Part shown: in pieces, positions 26,728 through 37,524 of the stretch
Layout of the letters: every line of letters starts with the position of its first letter
Position numbering within the stretch: the first letter of the stretch is position 1
Assembly: GCA_947174885.1 (NCBI GenBank)
Contig: CAMWKO010000005.1
Location: 1-64,000 of the forward strand
DNA from: an uncultured Clostridia bacterium
GTDB lineage: Bacteria > Bacillota > Clostridia > Lachnospirales > Lachnospiraceae
Length of the DNA stretch: 64,000 bases
Reading direction: 5' to 3'
Position numbers and translations under genes: made by a program
The notes under the pieces: model-generated
What the model was told of the DNA's origin: nothing
The model's database searches: none
What the model saw: the letters and a program-made list of their open reading frames with translations, nothing else

Positions 26728-26915
26728 TCTTATAGCAGGTTTTCGGACTTTCGTCTGGGACCGCATAAATAACGGTTTGTGATGGAAGTACAAAGCTGCA
26801 TAAATAATAAGTAACTGCGCAGTTTTAAATGATACAGCAGATGTTTGCGTTATATGAATTCGGACAGGTACATTTTAGAAGATATCTAAGAAACGTATAT
26901 ATTAAAGGAGTTACT

Positions 26916-28178
26916 ATGGCAATAAATATAATTAGTAGCAAAGATTTATATAATATAGTTAAGAAAACTCTGGAAATAATGAGCAAAGAGATTATGAAGC
27001 ATGGAGAAATTACGGGATATATTTTATACAAAATGCTTCAGACAGAGGGCAGACATTCTGAATTAGAATTAGCAGAGTATTCTATGATTGGAATGATGCA
27101 TGATATTGGAGTTATTAAAACGGGGCATAATGGTGGTTTGGTATCTGTTGAAACAAAAAATGTATGGGCTCATTCTATATATGGATATTTATTTTTAAGA
27201 TATCTATCTCCGGTTAGCGATAAAGCTAATATTGTGCTTTATCATCATCTGCCATACAAGCTTCATAGTGACATTAAAAACGATTACTGGAGGATTACGG
27301 AGTATCTCACTGTTGCTGATAAGATGGATGTTTACATGCGTATGAAGGGTCACGGTATGGAGCAGGACTATTTTGTCAAAAATGCAGATGTTACGTTTTC
27401 GTCGGCTGCCCTGAAGCTGTTTAATGCAGCACAGGCAAAGTACAACATTCTTGAGAAACTTAAAACAGGAGAATATGAAGCTGAGATGGAAGAGCTTTTT
27501 TCCAATGTCCGTTTTAGCGAGAAATATAAAAAAGGCTTTTTGGAGATGTTAATTTATGCTATTGATTTCAGAAGTCATCAGACAGTTGTACATTCACTTG
27601 CTACCACTACGTTTGCAGTGAATATAGCCAGATTAATGAGAGTGCCTACAGAGGATCTGCAGATTGTTTACTATGGTGCGTTACTACATGATATAGGAAA
27701 GATTGCTATACCACTTGAAATATTAGAGGCACCAAGACGGCTTAATGATGAAGAAATGCGTATAATGAAAGCCCATGTTATGATAACTGAAAGGATATTA
27801 AGAGGTATTATTGACGACAGGGTTTTAGAGGTAGCAATAAGGCATCATGAAAAACTGGATGGAAGCGGATATCATAGAGGACTTAATGGGAAGGAGCTTA
27901 ATACACTGCAAAGAATAGTTGCAGTAGCAGATATTCTTAGTGCTCTTTATGGTAAGAGAAGCTATAAGGAGGCTTTTGATGTTCAGAAAATTAAGGATAT
28001 TATGCAGGAGGATGCAGATTCAGGCAAGATTTGCCCTAAGATAACAGGCGTGGTAATTAGTAATATGCAGAGTATTCTTAGTAATTTTGAAAAACAGAGA
28101 GATGAAACTATAGGAGTTTATGAGACTATTTTAGATCAATATGAAATAATCTATAAAAACTTTAAACAGTTTGAGTAA
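26916..28178 (+). CDS. Double-HD phosphohydrolase with a HD-GYP-like C-terminal domain
   Basis: A 420-residue cytosolic protein with two HD-type domains. The first has MIGMMHDIGVIKTGH and YHHLPYKLHSD. The second has HSLATTTFAVNIARL, LLHDIGKIAIPLEILEAPRRL, KAHVMITERIL and RHHEKLDGSGYHRGL. The last motif is the HD-GYP signature with His in place of Pro. Such proteins usually hydrolyse cyclic di-GMP or related nucleotides. The ATG at 26916 follows AAAGGAG; upstream codons in the open frame lack a site. The gene stands alone. Confidence 0.85.
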   Translation: MAINIISSKDLYNIVKKTLEIMSKEIMKHGEITGYILYKMLQTEGRHSELELAEYSMIGMMHDIGVIKTGHNGGLVSVETKNVWAHSIYGYLFLRYLSPVSDKANIVLYHHLPYKLHSDIKNDYWRITEYLTVADKMDVYMRMKGHGMEQDYFVKNADVTFSSAALKLFNAAQAKYNILEKLKTGEYEAEMEELFSNVRFSEKYKKGFLEMLIYAIDFRSHQTVVHSLATTTFAVNIARLMRVPTEDLQIVYYGALLHDIGKIAIPLEILEAPRRLNDEEMRIMKAHVMITERILRGIIDDRVLEVAIRHHEKLDGSGYHRGLNGKELNTLQRIVAVADILSALYGKRSYKEAFDVQKIKDIMQEDADSGKICPKITGVVISNMQSILSNFEKQRDETIGVYETILDQYEIIYKNFKQFE

Positions 28179-28195
28179 AAAACATGGTATGTAAA

Positions 28196-28217
28196 ATCGA
28201 GTTGTTTACAACTCGAT
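28196..28217. other. Short perfect hairpin
   Basis: A 9-10 bp stem (ATCGAGTTG with CAACTCGAT) lies 18 bases after the HD gene. No T run follows, so the role is unclear. Confidence 0.35.
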
Positions 28218-28356
28218 GTAAGAAGGTTAAAGGTTAAGGAAACAGTTGGTATTTAATAATTATATTATGTCGATAAGTTAATAAAAAATTAATTTGTAAA
28301 TAAAAAAGGAAAGTGCTATTCTTACCTTGTTATAGAAGAAGTCGAAGGAGGAATAT

Positions 28357-31341
28357 ATGCTCGAGTTAAAAAATATAAAAAAGGATTACCTCACCGGTGA
28401 GAATACTGTTCATGCTTTAAAAGGGATTAATTTGAAGTTCAGAAGCAGTGAATTTGTATCTATACTTGGTCAGTCCGGATGTGGAAAGACAACCATGCTC
28501 AATATTATTGGCGGATTAGATCAGTATACAAGTGGTGATTTGATTATTAATGGAAGATCCACAAAGGATTATAAAAATAGAGACTGGGATTCATATAGAA
28601 ACCACTCAATAGGTTTTGTATTTCAAAGCTATAATTTAATACCACATCAGACGGTATTGCAGAATGTTGAGCTGGCACTTACTATTTCAGGAATTTCAAA
28701 GTCTGAAAGAAAAGAAAGAGCAAAAAAGGCATTGGAGGATGTGGGTCTTGGCAATCAATTGTCTAAGAAACCCAGTGAAATGTCCGGTGGACAGATGCAG
28801 AGAGTTGCTATTGCAAGAGCATTAGTAAACAATCCGGATATTATTCTTGCTGATGAGCCTACAGGCGCTCTTGATACGGAAACAAGTGTACAGGTTATGG
28901 AGATACTTAAGAAGATATCTAATGACAGACTTATCATTATGGTTACACATAATCCTGAACTGGCAGAAAGGTATTCGTCAAGAATAATCAGGATGCTGGA
29001 TGGCGAAGTTAAAGATGATTCAAGACCGCTTACAGAAGAGGAATGTAAGCTGGAGGATAAGAGAGATAAAGAAAAACTTGAAAATGCAAAGAAAGAGAAG
29101 AAACCTTCAATGTCATTCGGAACAGCATTTTCACTTTCCTTAAAGAATTTATTTACCAAAAAGGGACGTACTATACTTACAGCCTTTGCTGGAAGTATCG
29201 GTATCATAGGTATTTCCTTAATATTGTCTATATCTGAAGGCCTTACGGGATACATAGATGCTGTTCAGGAGGATACATTATCATCATATCCTTTATCAAT
29301 ACAGAACAGAACAGCAGACCTTACATCAGTTATGAGTGCATTTATGAATATAAAAAATGAAGACTCAAACCATGATTTAGATGCAGTATACTCAAAGGCT
29401 GCTATTTATGACATTATAAATGCAATGAGCAATATTGAAATAAATGAAAATGATCTTAAGTCTTTTAAAGCATATATAGAGAGAGAAAAGAATAATGAAA
29501 ACGGAAAACTTAATGAGGCATTAAATGGTGTACAGTACTCATACAATTTAGATCTCCAGGTATATACAAAGAATATTGACGGAAACATTCTTAGATCAGA
29601 TGCAACACAGCTTATGCAGGATATAATGGGAGAATATCTGGGTATAGATTTATCGTCAATGAGCAGTTCTTCATATATGATGGGCTCAATGAGTTCGATG
29701 TCAACATCACTCTGGCAAGAGCTTTTGCCGGGAAAGAATGGTGAAATCATAAATCCATTATTGAGAAATCAATATGATGTTATATATGGTGAGTGGCCAA
29801 ATGATGAAAACGAAGTAGTTTTAGTTGTAGATGAGAATAATGAATTAGATGATATTACATTATATGCACTTGGTCTTGTATCAAAAGAAGAAGTGGATAA
29901 GATTGTAAATGCATCTCTAAGTATAACAGGTGTAGATGCAGAGGTAAAGAAATGGACTTTTGAAGAAATATGTAATACAGAGTACAGAGTAGTACTTAAT
30001 TCAGAATGTTATCTTGAGGATGAAACTACAGGTCTGTTTACAGATCTTCGTGATACAGAAGCCGGATTACAGTATTTGTATGATAATGGTATTACATTAA
30101 GGGTATCGGGTATTATCAGACCAAAGGAAGATGCTACAGCTACAATGCTTAATGGAGCTATAGGATATACCAGCAGACTTACAGAATCTGTAATTGAAAA
30201 GACAAGCAATAGTGATGTAGTTAAGGCACAGCTGGAAAATGAAAGGTATGATGTGACAAACGGGCTTCCATTCGAGGATAAAGAGGGCAACGTATCTGCC
30301 GAATATAAGAAAAACGCACTTAATGAATATATTGATACACTTGATACAAACGGTAAGGCGATGATGTATGTTAATATTAAGTGTGTAATAAGTGATGAAG
30401 ATTTAGCTTTAATGGTAGATGATGCCATGAAAGATGTTACAGTGGGGGAAATGAGAGCAACAGTAAATCAGGTATTAGTATCGCAGATGGGAATGAGTGA
30501 AGAAACGGTCGCTTCTTATACATCGGGTATGGATGATGCTTCTATTACGGAAATGTATAAGATGATAGTAGAGGAGCAGGTAAAAGCACAGTATTCAGCA
30601 AATGTTGTAGCACAGCTTTCTGATATGACTTCTGACCAGCTCGCAATGGCGTTGGACAGTGAAAGAAATGATTATGCAGAAGAAGAGGCTGCTCTTTACT
30701 ATGATAATGTTATGGAATTTTCCTCTAATACATATGAGAACAATTTAACAAACATGGGATATATAGATATTGATTCTCCTACTACAATAAATTTATATGC
30801 CTCTTCATTTGCAAATAAGGATATTATAGAGGAGGTAATAGCTGAGTACAACAAGAATGTTGATGAATTACAGGAAATTAAATACACAGACTATGTAGGT
30901 CTTATGATGTCATCAATAAGTACAATTATAGATGCAATTACATATATACTTATAGCCTTTGTTGCCATATCACTTATTGTTTCATCAATAATGATAGGTG
31001 TAATTACACTTATCTCTGTTCAGGAGCGAACAAAGGAGATTGGTATATTACGTGCCATTGGTGCCTCTAAAAAGGATGTTTCAAGTATGTTTAATGCCGA
31101 GACTGTAATTATAGGTTTTGTAGCAGGGCTTTTAGGTGTAGTTGTAACATATATTTTGTGTATACCAATAAATTCAGTTATACACTCACTTACAGAAATA
31201 AATTCACTTAATGCATTTCTGCCAATACCGGCAGCGATTATACTTATACTGATAAGTATGCTGTTAACACTTATAGCCGGAATTATTCCATCAAGAAGTG
31301 CGGCGAAAAAGGATCCGGTAGTAGCATTAAGGTCAGAATAA
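28357..31341 (+). CDS. MacB-like ABC transporter, ATPase and permease in one chain
   Basis: A 994-residue protein. Residues 1-230 are an ABC ATPase of the MacB/LolD type, with Walker A GQSGCGKTT, a Q-loop VFQSYN, signature MSGGQMQRVA and Walker B IILADEPTGALD. A membrane helix near 275-297 is followed by a very large extracellular domain (about 300-860). The last 130 residues hold three more helices of the FtsX type with the cytoplasmic loop VQERTKEIGILRAIGASKKDV. It probably exports peptides or drives an extracytoplasmic event; the substrate is unknown. AAGGAGG precedes the ATG, and the gene stands alone. Confidence 0.9.
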   Translation: MLELKNIKKDYLTGENTVHALKGINLKFRSSEFVSILGQSGCGKTTMLNIIGGLDQYTSGDLIINGRSTKDYKNRDWDSYRNHSIGFVFQSYNLIPHQTVLQNVELALTISGISKSERKERAKKALEDVGLGNQLSKKPSEMSGGQMQRVAIARALVNNPDIILADEPTGALDTETSVQVMEILKKISNDRLIIMVTHNPELAERYSSRIIRMLDGEVKDDSRPLTEEECKLEDKRDKEKLENAKKEKKPSMSFGTAFSLSLKNLFTKKGRTILTAFAGSIGIIGISLILSISEGLTGYIDAVQEDTLSSYPLSIQNRTADLTSVMSAFMNIKNEDSNHDLDAVYSKAAIYDIINAMSNIEINENDLKSFKAYIEREKNNENGKLNEALNGVQYSYNLDLQVYTKNIDGNILRSDATQLMQDIMGEYLGIDLSSMSSSSYMMGSMSSMSTSLWQELLPGKNGEIINPLLRNQYDVIYGEWPNDENEVVLVVDENNELDDITLYALGLVSKEEVDKIVNASLSITGVDAEVKKWTFEEICNTEYRVVLNSECYLEDETTGLFTDLRDTEAGLQYLYDNGITLRVSGIIRPKEDATATMLNGAIGYTSRLTESVIEKTSNSDVVKAQLENERYDVTNGLPFEDKEGNVSAEYKKNALNEYIDTLDTNGKAMMYVNIKCVISDEDLALMVDDAMKDVTVGEMRATVNQVLVSQMGMSEETVASYTSGMDDASITEMYKMIVEEQVKAQYSANVVAQLSDMTSDQLAMALDSERNDYAEEEAALYYDNVMEFSSNTYENNLTNMGYIDIDSPTTINLYASSFANKDIIEEVIAEYNKNVDELQEIKYTDYVGLMMSSISTIIDAITYILIAFVAISLIVSSIMIGVITLISVQERTKEIGILRAIGASKKDVSSMFNAETVIIGFVAGLLGVVVTYILCIPINSVIHSLTEINSLNAFLPIPAAIILILISMLLTLIAGIIPSRSAAKKDPVVALRSE

Positions 31342-31404
31342 TAAAAAACTCTTGCGAAACACTTTGATTTGTCATATAATTACAGACAGCAATTAAAACT
31401 AAAT

Positions 31405-31675
31405 AACCAAAAAGACTGTGAAGGAGACAGTAGTCTGTATAGGAACGTAGTGTGATTTTATAAGTTACACGCAAGCGAGTTCAGGACGGTGGAAGCTGGA
31501 TATTAGTAGAATACAGATGAATATCACTCCGGAGTTGTAGCCCGAAATATTAGTAGAAGCTACCGGTGCCTCTCCGTTACGGAGGACGCATATAAATTGA
31601 ATGCTCATGAGTATGTATGTAACAGGTGGTATAGCGAGATTATGCTCTCGTCCTTTTACGGACGGGAGCTTTTTT
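31405..31675 (+). promoter_or_regulatory. T-box riboswitch controlling ileS
   Basis: A leader of about 270 bases with a long Stem I region, and an ATC (Ile) triplet in GAATATCACTCC as the likely specifier codon. The T-box bulge core is AACAGGTGGTATAGCGAG (31621-31638). A terminator stem (31644-31653 with 31660-31669) with a T run follows. Uncharged tRNA-Ile would bind and favour antitermination. Confidence 0.9.
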
Positions 31676-31731
31676 GATACCCTGTCTGCTTGCTACGGGG
31701 TAATTGACTTTTATATGAAAGGAGAAATATT

Positions 31732-34700
31732 ATGTACGACAAAGTATCCACAAATCTTAACTTTGTTGAGAGAGAAAAGAAAACAGAAAAGTTCTGGAAA
31801 GACAATGACATTTTTGAAAAGTCTATGGAAAACAGGAAAGAGGGGAAGACATATACCTTTTATGACGGCCCTCCGACAGCTAACGGAAAGCCACATATCG
31901 GTCATGTTTTAACCAGAGTTATAAAGGATATGATTCCAAGATATAGAACAATGAAAGGCTATATGGTTCCAAGAAAGGCAGGATGGGATACGCATGGACT
32001 TCCGGTAGAGCTTGAGGTTGAAAAGCTTTTAGGACTTGACGGAAAAGACCAGATTGAAGAATATGGTATGGAGCCGTTTATCGAAAAGTGTAAGGAAAGT
32101 GTTTGGAAATATAAGGGTATGTGGGAGGATTTCTCAGGTACGGTTGGTTTCTGGGCAGATATGGATAATCCGTACGTAACTTATGATGATAACTTTATTG
32201 AATCGGAATGGTGGGCATTAAAGCAGATTTGGGATAAAAAGCTTTTATACAAGGGCTTTAAGATTGTACCTTACTGTCCGCGCTGCGGTACTCCACTCAG
32301 CAGTCAGGAGGTAGCACAGGGATATAAGGACGTAAAGGAACGTTCAGCAGTAGCGAGATTTAAGGTAAAGGGTGAAGATGCCTATATTCTTGCATGGACA
32401 ACAACACCTTGGACATTACCTTCAAATGTGGCTCTTTGCGTAAATCCGAATGAAAGCTATGTAAAGGTAAAGGCTGCGGACGGATATACTTACTATATGG
32501 CAGAAGCACTTCTTGATACGGTTTTAGGAAAGCTTGCAGTAAAGGCAGATCCGGAAAATGGTGTAGAAGAAAAGAAAGCCTATGAAATTTTAGAAAAATA
32601 TATTGGTAAGGATTTAGAATATAAGGAATACGAGCCACTGTTTGACTGCGCAACAGATATATGCAACAGGCAGGGAAAGAAAGCATACTATGTAACCTGT
32701 GACAATTATGTAACGCTTACGGATGGTACAGGTGTAGTTCATATTGCACCTGCCTTCGGTGAAGATGATGCCAAGGTTGGTCGTAACTATGATTTACCGT
32801 TTGTTCAGCTTGTTGACGGCAAGGGTGAAATGACAAAGGAAACTCCATATGCAGGAGTATTCTGTAAGAAAGCAGACCCTATGGTGCTTACAGACCTTGA
32901 AAAGAAAGGACTTTTATATGATGCACCTAAGTTTGAGCACAGCTATCCGCACTGCTGGAGATGTGATACTCCGCTTATTTACTATGCAAGAGAGTCATGG
33001 TTTATAAAGATGACTGAGGTAAAAGACGACCTTATAAGAAATAACAATACAATTAACTGGATACCGGAGTCTATCGGTACAGGCAGATTTGGAAACTGGC
33101 TTGAAAACGTTCAGGACTGGGGTGTTTCCCGTAACCGTTACTGGGGTACTCCTATGAATATCTGGGAATGTGAATGCGGATATCAGCATGCGGTAGGAAG
33201 CCGTGAAGAATTGGTAGATATGAGTGGTGATGAAGCCGCAAAGACAGTTGAATTTCACAGACCATATATTGATGAAATTAAGATTAAATGTCCAAAATGT
33301 GGAAAGGATATGAAGAGAATTCCGGAAGTTTTGGACTGCTGGTTTGACTCAGGTGCAATGCCGTTTGCACAGCACCACTATCCTTTTGAAAATAAGGACT
33401 TATTTGAAGCACAATTTCCTGCTGACTTCATATCAGAGGCAGTTGACCAGACAAGAGGATGGTTCTATACATTACTTGCAGAGTCAACATTGCTTTTCAA
33501 TAAAGCACCATATAAGAATGTTATCGTATTAGGTCATGTTCAGGATGAAAACGGTCAGAAGATGAGTAAGTCCAAGGGTAATGCAGTAGATCCGTTTGAG
33601 GCACTTAAAACTCATGGTGCAGATGCTATAAGATGGTATTTCTATATCAATTCGGCTCCATGGCTTCCAAACAGATTTCATGATAAAGCCGTAACGGAGG
33701 GGCAGAGAAAGTTTATGGGTACACTATGGAATACCTATGCTTTCTATGTACTTTACGCCAATATTGATGAGTTTAATCCAAATCAGTATGAGTTAAAATA
33801 TGATGAACTGACAGTAATGGATAAATGGCTGTTATCAAAGCTTAATACGGTAGTAAAGACAGTGGATGAAAATTTAGATAATTACAGAATACCGGAAGCA
33901 GCAAGAGCATTACAGGATTTTGTAGATGAAATGAGTAACTGGTATGTTCGTCGTTCAAGAGACAGATTTTGGGCTAAGGGAATGCCACAGGATAAGATTA
34001 ATGCGTATATGACACTTTATACATCATTAGTAACTATATGTAAGGCAGCAGCCCCAATGATTCCGTTTATGACAGAGGATATATATCAGAATCTTGTCAG
34101 AAATATTGACAAGGAGGCCCCAATCAGTATTCATTTATGTGACTTCCCAAAAGTAAAGGAAGAATACATTAATTCAGAGCTTGAAGCAGATATGGAAAAG
34201 GTTCTTGATATTGTAGTAATGGGCCGTGCTTGTAGAAATGCTTCAAATATTAAAAACAGACAGCCTATCGGACAGATGTATGTTAAGGCTGATTACGAGC
34301 TTAGTGATTTCTATAAGGAAATTATTGAGGATGAGCTTAATGTAAAGAAGGTAGATTTTACACAGGATATAAGGAGCTTTACATCATACAATTTCAAGCC
34401 ACAGCTTAAAACAGTCGGTCCTAAGTATGGCAAGCAGCTTGGCGGTATTAAGGAATACTTATCAAAGCTTGATGGAAACGCAGCTATGGATGAGCTTAAT
34501 GCAAGCGGTGTATTGAAGTTTGAAGCAGCAGGTACGCAGGTGGAGCTTACAAAGGAAGATTTACTTATTGAAATGGTACAGCAGGAGGGATATGTATCTG
34601 AAAACGGTAATAATATAACAGTTGTACTTGATACAAATCTTACGCCAGAGCTTATTGAAGAGGGTAATGTAAGAGAAGTTATCTCAAAGGTTCAGACAAT

Positions 34701-34905
34701 GAGAAAGGAAGCTGACTTTGAAGTAATGGATAAGATTACCCTGTATATAGATAAGAATGAAACTATTGCAGATATAGTAGTTAGAAATAAGGATTATATT
34801 TTGTCAGAGATTATGGCAAATGATATTGTGACAGGCTCTGTGGATGGATATGTAAAAGAGTGGAATATTAATGGTGAAGATGTAGTTTTAGGTGTAAAGA
34901 GATAA
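31732..34905 (+). CDS. ileS: Isoleucyl-tRNA synthetase, long (type 2-like) form
   Basis: A 1057-residue class I synthetase charging tRNA-Ile. It has the HIGH-type motif PHIGHVLTR (near residue 56), the CP1 editing region with TTPWTLPSNVALCVNP, a CPRCGTPLSSQEV zinc knuckle, DCWFDSGAMPFAQHHYP, the KMSKS motif QKMSKSKGN (near 609) and a C-terminal anticodon-binding domain. Length and motif style fit the eukaryal-like type 2 enzymes, which are often less sensitive to mupirocin, rather than the roughly 930-residue bacterial type. GAAAGGAGAA precedes the ATG, and a T-box regulates it. Confidence 0.96.
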   Translation: MYDKVSTNLNFVEREKKTEKFWKDNDIFEKSMENRKEGKTYTFYDGPPTANGKPHIGHVLTRVIKDMIPRYRTMKGYMVPRKAGWDTHGLPVELEVEKLLGLDGKDQIEEYGMEPFIEKCKESVWKYKGMWEDFSGTVGFWADMDNPYVTYDDNFIESEWWALKQIWDKKLLYKGFKIVPYCPRCGTPLSSQEVAQGYKDVKERSAVARFKVKGEDAYILAWTTTPWTLPSNVALCVNPNESYVKVKAADGYTYYMAEALLDTVLGKLAVKADPENGVEEKKAYEILEKYIGKDLEYKEYEPLFDCATDICNRQGKKAYYVTCDNYVTLTDGTGVVHIAPAFGEDDAKVGRNYDLPFVQLVDGKGEMTKETPYAGVFCKKADPMVLTDLEKKGLLYDAPKFEHSYPHCWRCDTPLIYYARESWFIKMTEVKDDLIRNNNTINWIPESIGTGRFGNWLENVQDWGVSRNRYWGTPMNIWECECGYQHAVGSREELVDMSGDEAAKTVEFHRPYIDEIKIKCPKCGKDMKRIPEVLDCWFDSGAMPFAQHHYPFENKDLFEAQFPADFISEAVDQTRGWFYTLLAESTLLFNKAPYKNVIVLGHVQDENGQKMSKSKGNAVDPFEALKTHGADAIRWYFYINSAPWLPNRFHDKAVTEGQRKFMGTLWNTYAFYVLYANIDEFNPNQYELKYDELTVMDKWLLSKLNTVVKTVDENLDNYRIPEAARALQDFVDEMSNWYVRRSRDRFWAKGMPQDKINAYMTLYTSLVTICKAAAPMIPFMTEDIYQNLVRNIDKEAPISIHLCDFPKVKEEYINSELEADMEKVLDIVVMGRACRNASNIKNRQPIGQMYVKADYELSDFYKEIIEDELNVKKVDFTQDIRSFTSYNFKPQLKTVGPKYGKQLGGIKEYLSKLDGNAAMDELNASGVLKFEAAGTQVELTKEDLLIEMVQQEGYVSENGNNITVVLDTNLTPELIEEGNVREVISKVQTMRKEADFEVMDKITLYIDKNETIADIVVRNKDYILSEIMANDIVTGSVDGYVKEWNINGEDVVLGVKR

Positions 34906-34910
34906 TTTAT

Positions 34911-34936
34911 CGGCTGGGAGATTATTCTCCCGGCTA
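34911..34936 (+). terminator. Stem-loop after ileS
   Basis: A 9-bp stem with G-T pairs (GGCTGGGAG with CTCCCGGCT) and the loop ATTATT lies just past the stop, with only a weak T tail. It may be a weak terminator ahead of glgP. Confidence 0.5.
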
Positions 34937-34979
34937 ATTTATAAAATCTGAAAACAAAAAATTTAAGGAGAATATTTAT

Positions 34980-37430
34980 ATGCCAGTTTTTTCAAAAGAA
35001 AAGTTTAAAAATGAGGTAAAGGGCTATATAAAAGTAGTTTCCAGAAAAACTATTGAAGAAGCCTCTCCATTGGATATATATACAGGAGTTGCTTACGGAC
35101 TTAAGGATTATATAATAGACCAGTGGATTGCTACACATAAGGAATATGAGAAAAAGGATGTAAAAACAGTATATTATTTGTCTATGGAGTTTTTAACAGG
35201 CAGAGCACTTGGTAACATTATTATAAATCTTGCAGCACGGAAAGAAATAAAAGACGCTATTGAAGAAATGGGTTTAGACCTTAATCTTATAGAGGATCAG
35301 GAACCTGATGCAGCTCTTGGTAATGGTGGTCTGGGAAGACTTGCAGCATGCTTTTTAGACTCGCTTGCTACACTTGGATATTCGGCATATGGTTGTGGTA
35401 TCAGATACAGATATGGTATGTTTAAGCAGGAAATAAAAGACGGATATCAGATGGAACTTCCGGACAACTGGCTGCAGCATGGCAATCCGTTTGAAATCAA
35501 ACGTGAAGAATATGCATGTGAAGTAAAATTTGGCGGATATACAAGATGGGTAAATGACAGAGATGGAAAGTCAAAGGTTGAGCTTGACGGATATCGTTCG
35601 GTAAGAGCTATTCCGTATGACTTACCAATAGTAGGCTATGGAAACAATGTTGTAAATACACTTCGTATATGGGATGCAGAGCCTATTCAGCACTTTGTAT
35701 TAGATTCCTTTAACAAGGGCGATTATATAAAAGCTACAGAGGAGGAAAATCTTGCAAAAAATATAGTGGAAGTATTGTATCCTTGTGATGATCACTATGC
35801 AGGTAAGGAACTCAGACTTAAACAGCAGTATTTCTTTGTATCTGCCAGTGTACAGACGGCGATAAAAAAATATCTGGAAACACATAAGGATATAAAGAAG
35901 CTGCATGAGAAGGTGGTATTTCAGTTGAATGATACACATCCGACGATTTGTGTTGCAGAACTTATGAGATTACTAATGGATGTGTATGGTCTTTCATGGG
36001 ATGAGTCCTGGGATATTACTACAAAGGCAACAGCATATACAAATCATACTATTATGGCAGAAGCACTTGAAAAATGGCCGATTGATCTGTTCTCAAATCT
36101 TCTTCCTAGGTGTTATGAAATTATAGAAGAAATCAATAGAAGATTTATAGTACAAATAAGAAAACAGTTTCCTAATGACGAGGACAGAGTCAGGAGAATG
36201 TCTATTATTGAGAATGGTCAGATTAGAATGGCTCACCTTGCAATATGTGCAGGTTATTCTGTCAATGGTGTTGCAAGGCTTCATACAGAGATTCTAAAGA
36301 AGAAAGAATTAAAGGATTTCTATGATATGATGCCGGAGAAATTTAATAATAAGACAAATGGTATTACACAGAGAAGATTCCTGCTTCATGGAAATCCATT
36401 GCTTGCAGAATGGGTCACTTCAAAAGTAGGGGATGGATGGACTACAGATCTTTCAATTATTAAAGGACTTGAGTCATTTGCAGATGATAATTTAAGTCAG
36501 CAGGAATTTATAAATATTAAATATAAGAACAAGGTAAGACTTGCAAAATATATTAAAGAGCATAATGATATAGATGTTGATCCTCATTCTATATTTGATG
36601 TACAGGTAAAACGGTTACATGAATACAAGCGTCAGCTTTTAAACATTCTTCATGTAATGTATTTATACAATAGTATTAAAGAGAATCCTAATAAACCATT
36701 TTATCCTAGAACATTTATTTTTGGTGCAAAGGCAGCAGCGGGCTATAGAAGAGCAAAGCTTACAATCAAGCTTATCAACAGTGTAGCAGATATTATTAAC
36801 AATGATAGATCCATAAACGGAAAAATTAAGGTGGTATTTATAGAAAACTACTGTGTATCAAATGCCGAAATAATCTTTGCAGCAGCAGATGTCAGCGAAC
36901 AGATATCTACAGCAAGTAAGGAGGCATCAGGTACAGGTAATATGAAGTTTATGCTTAATGGTGCATTAACACTTGGTACCATGGATGGTGCTAATGTGGA
37001 AATTGTAGAGGAGGTAGGCAGTGAAAATGCGTTTATCTTTGGATTATCATCAGATGAAGTCATAAACTATGAAAAAAATGGCGGCTATAATCCATATGAT
37101 ATTTTTAATGCCGACATGGATTTAAGAAAAGTGGTTATGCAGCTTGTAAATGGTACTTATGCACCGGATGATTCAGAGAGATTCAGAGAGCTGTATGATG
37201 CATTACTCAACGACTACTATGGCAAGCCTGACACATATTTTATTTTAAAGGACTTTGCTTCCTACGCCGAGGCACAGCGAAAAGTAGAGAAAGCATATAA
37301 TGACCCTCTTAACTGGGCAAGAATGGCAATATTAAATATTGCAGGCTCAGGCAAGTTCTCATCTGACAGAACTATTGAGGAATATGCGAAGGAAATCTGG
37401 AAGCTGGAAAAGGTAAAGGTAGAGATATAA
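34980..37430 (+). CDS. glgP: Glycogen/starch (alpha-glucan) phosphorylase
   Basis: An 816-residue PLP enzyme (GT35) releasing glucose 1-phosphate from glycogen or maltodextrin. Signatures are YYLSMEFLTGRALGN near the N-terminus, the LGNGGLGRLAACFLDSLATL region, the FQLNDTHPTICVAELMRLL motif, and the PLP-lysine segment EASGTGNMKFMLNGALTLGTMDGANVEI (Lys near 656). Full length. AAGGAGAATATTT precedes the ATG. Together with the mutase at 9518 and the CBM protein at the window start it fits starch use. Confidence 0.97.
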   Translation: MPVFSKEKFKNEVKGYIKVVSRKTIEEASPLDIYTGVAYGLKDYIIDQWIATHKEYEKKDVKTVYYLSMEFLTGRALGNIIINLAARKEIKDAIEEMGLDLNLIEDQEPDAALGNGGLGRLAACFLDSLATLGYSAYGCGIRYRYGMFKQEIKDGYQMELPDNWLQHGNPFEIKREEYACEVKFGGYTRWVNDRDGKSKVELDGYRSVRAIPYDLPIVGYGNNVVNTLRIWDAEPIQHFVLDSFNKGDYIKATEEENLAKNIVEVLYPCDDHYAGKELRLKQQYFFVSASVQTAIKKYLETHKDIKKLHEKVVFQLNDTHPTICVAELMRLLMDVYGLSWDESWDITTKATAYTNHTIMAEALEKWPIDLFSNLLPRCYEIIEEINRRFIVQIRKQFPNDEDRVRRMSIIENGQIRMAHLAICAGYSVNGVARLHTEILKKKELKDFYDMMPEKFNNKTNGITQRRFLLHGNPLLAEWVTSKVGDGWTTDLSIIKGLESFADDNLSQQEFINIKYKNKVRLAKYIKEHNDIDVDPHSIFDVQVKRLHEYKRQLLNILHVMYLYNSIKENPNKPFYPRTFIFGAKAAAGYRRAKLTIKLINSVADIINNDRSINGKIKVVFIENYCVSNAEIIFAAADVSEQISTASKEASGTGNMKFMLNGALTLGTMDGANVEIVEEVGSENAFIFGLSSDEVINYEKNGGYNPYDIFNADMDLRKVVMQLVNGTYAPDDSERFRELYDALLNDYYGKPDTYFILKDFASYAEAQRKVEKAYNDPLNWARMAILNIAGSGKFSSDRTIEEYAKEIWKLEKVKVEI

Positions 37431-37482
37431 TCAGATATTAATAAATAGAAGTGAAAGTTTAGAATAAGGTTAAAGCAATAAT

Positions 37483-37524
37483 TCATATCTTCCCATAGAA
37501 CTGCATATAATGGTTCTATGGGAA
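37483..37524 (+). promoter_or_regulatory. SigE-like promoter overlapped by an inverted repeat
   Basis: TCATATC (37483-37489), a 14-base spacer and CATATAAT (37504-37511) resemble SigE promoters. A perfect 12-bp inverted repeat (37490-37501 with 37513-37524) brackets the -10 and covers the spoIID start codon at 37518. Confidence 0.45.

Noticed and set aside
26728-26915. Cyclic di-GMP riboswitch ahead of the HD-GYP-like gene
   Set aside because: The conserved GEMM core sequences are absent.
31601-31912. 103-codon open frame running from the T-box into ileS
   Set aside because: It overlaps the T-box terminator and the ileS start in another frame and has no motif.
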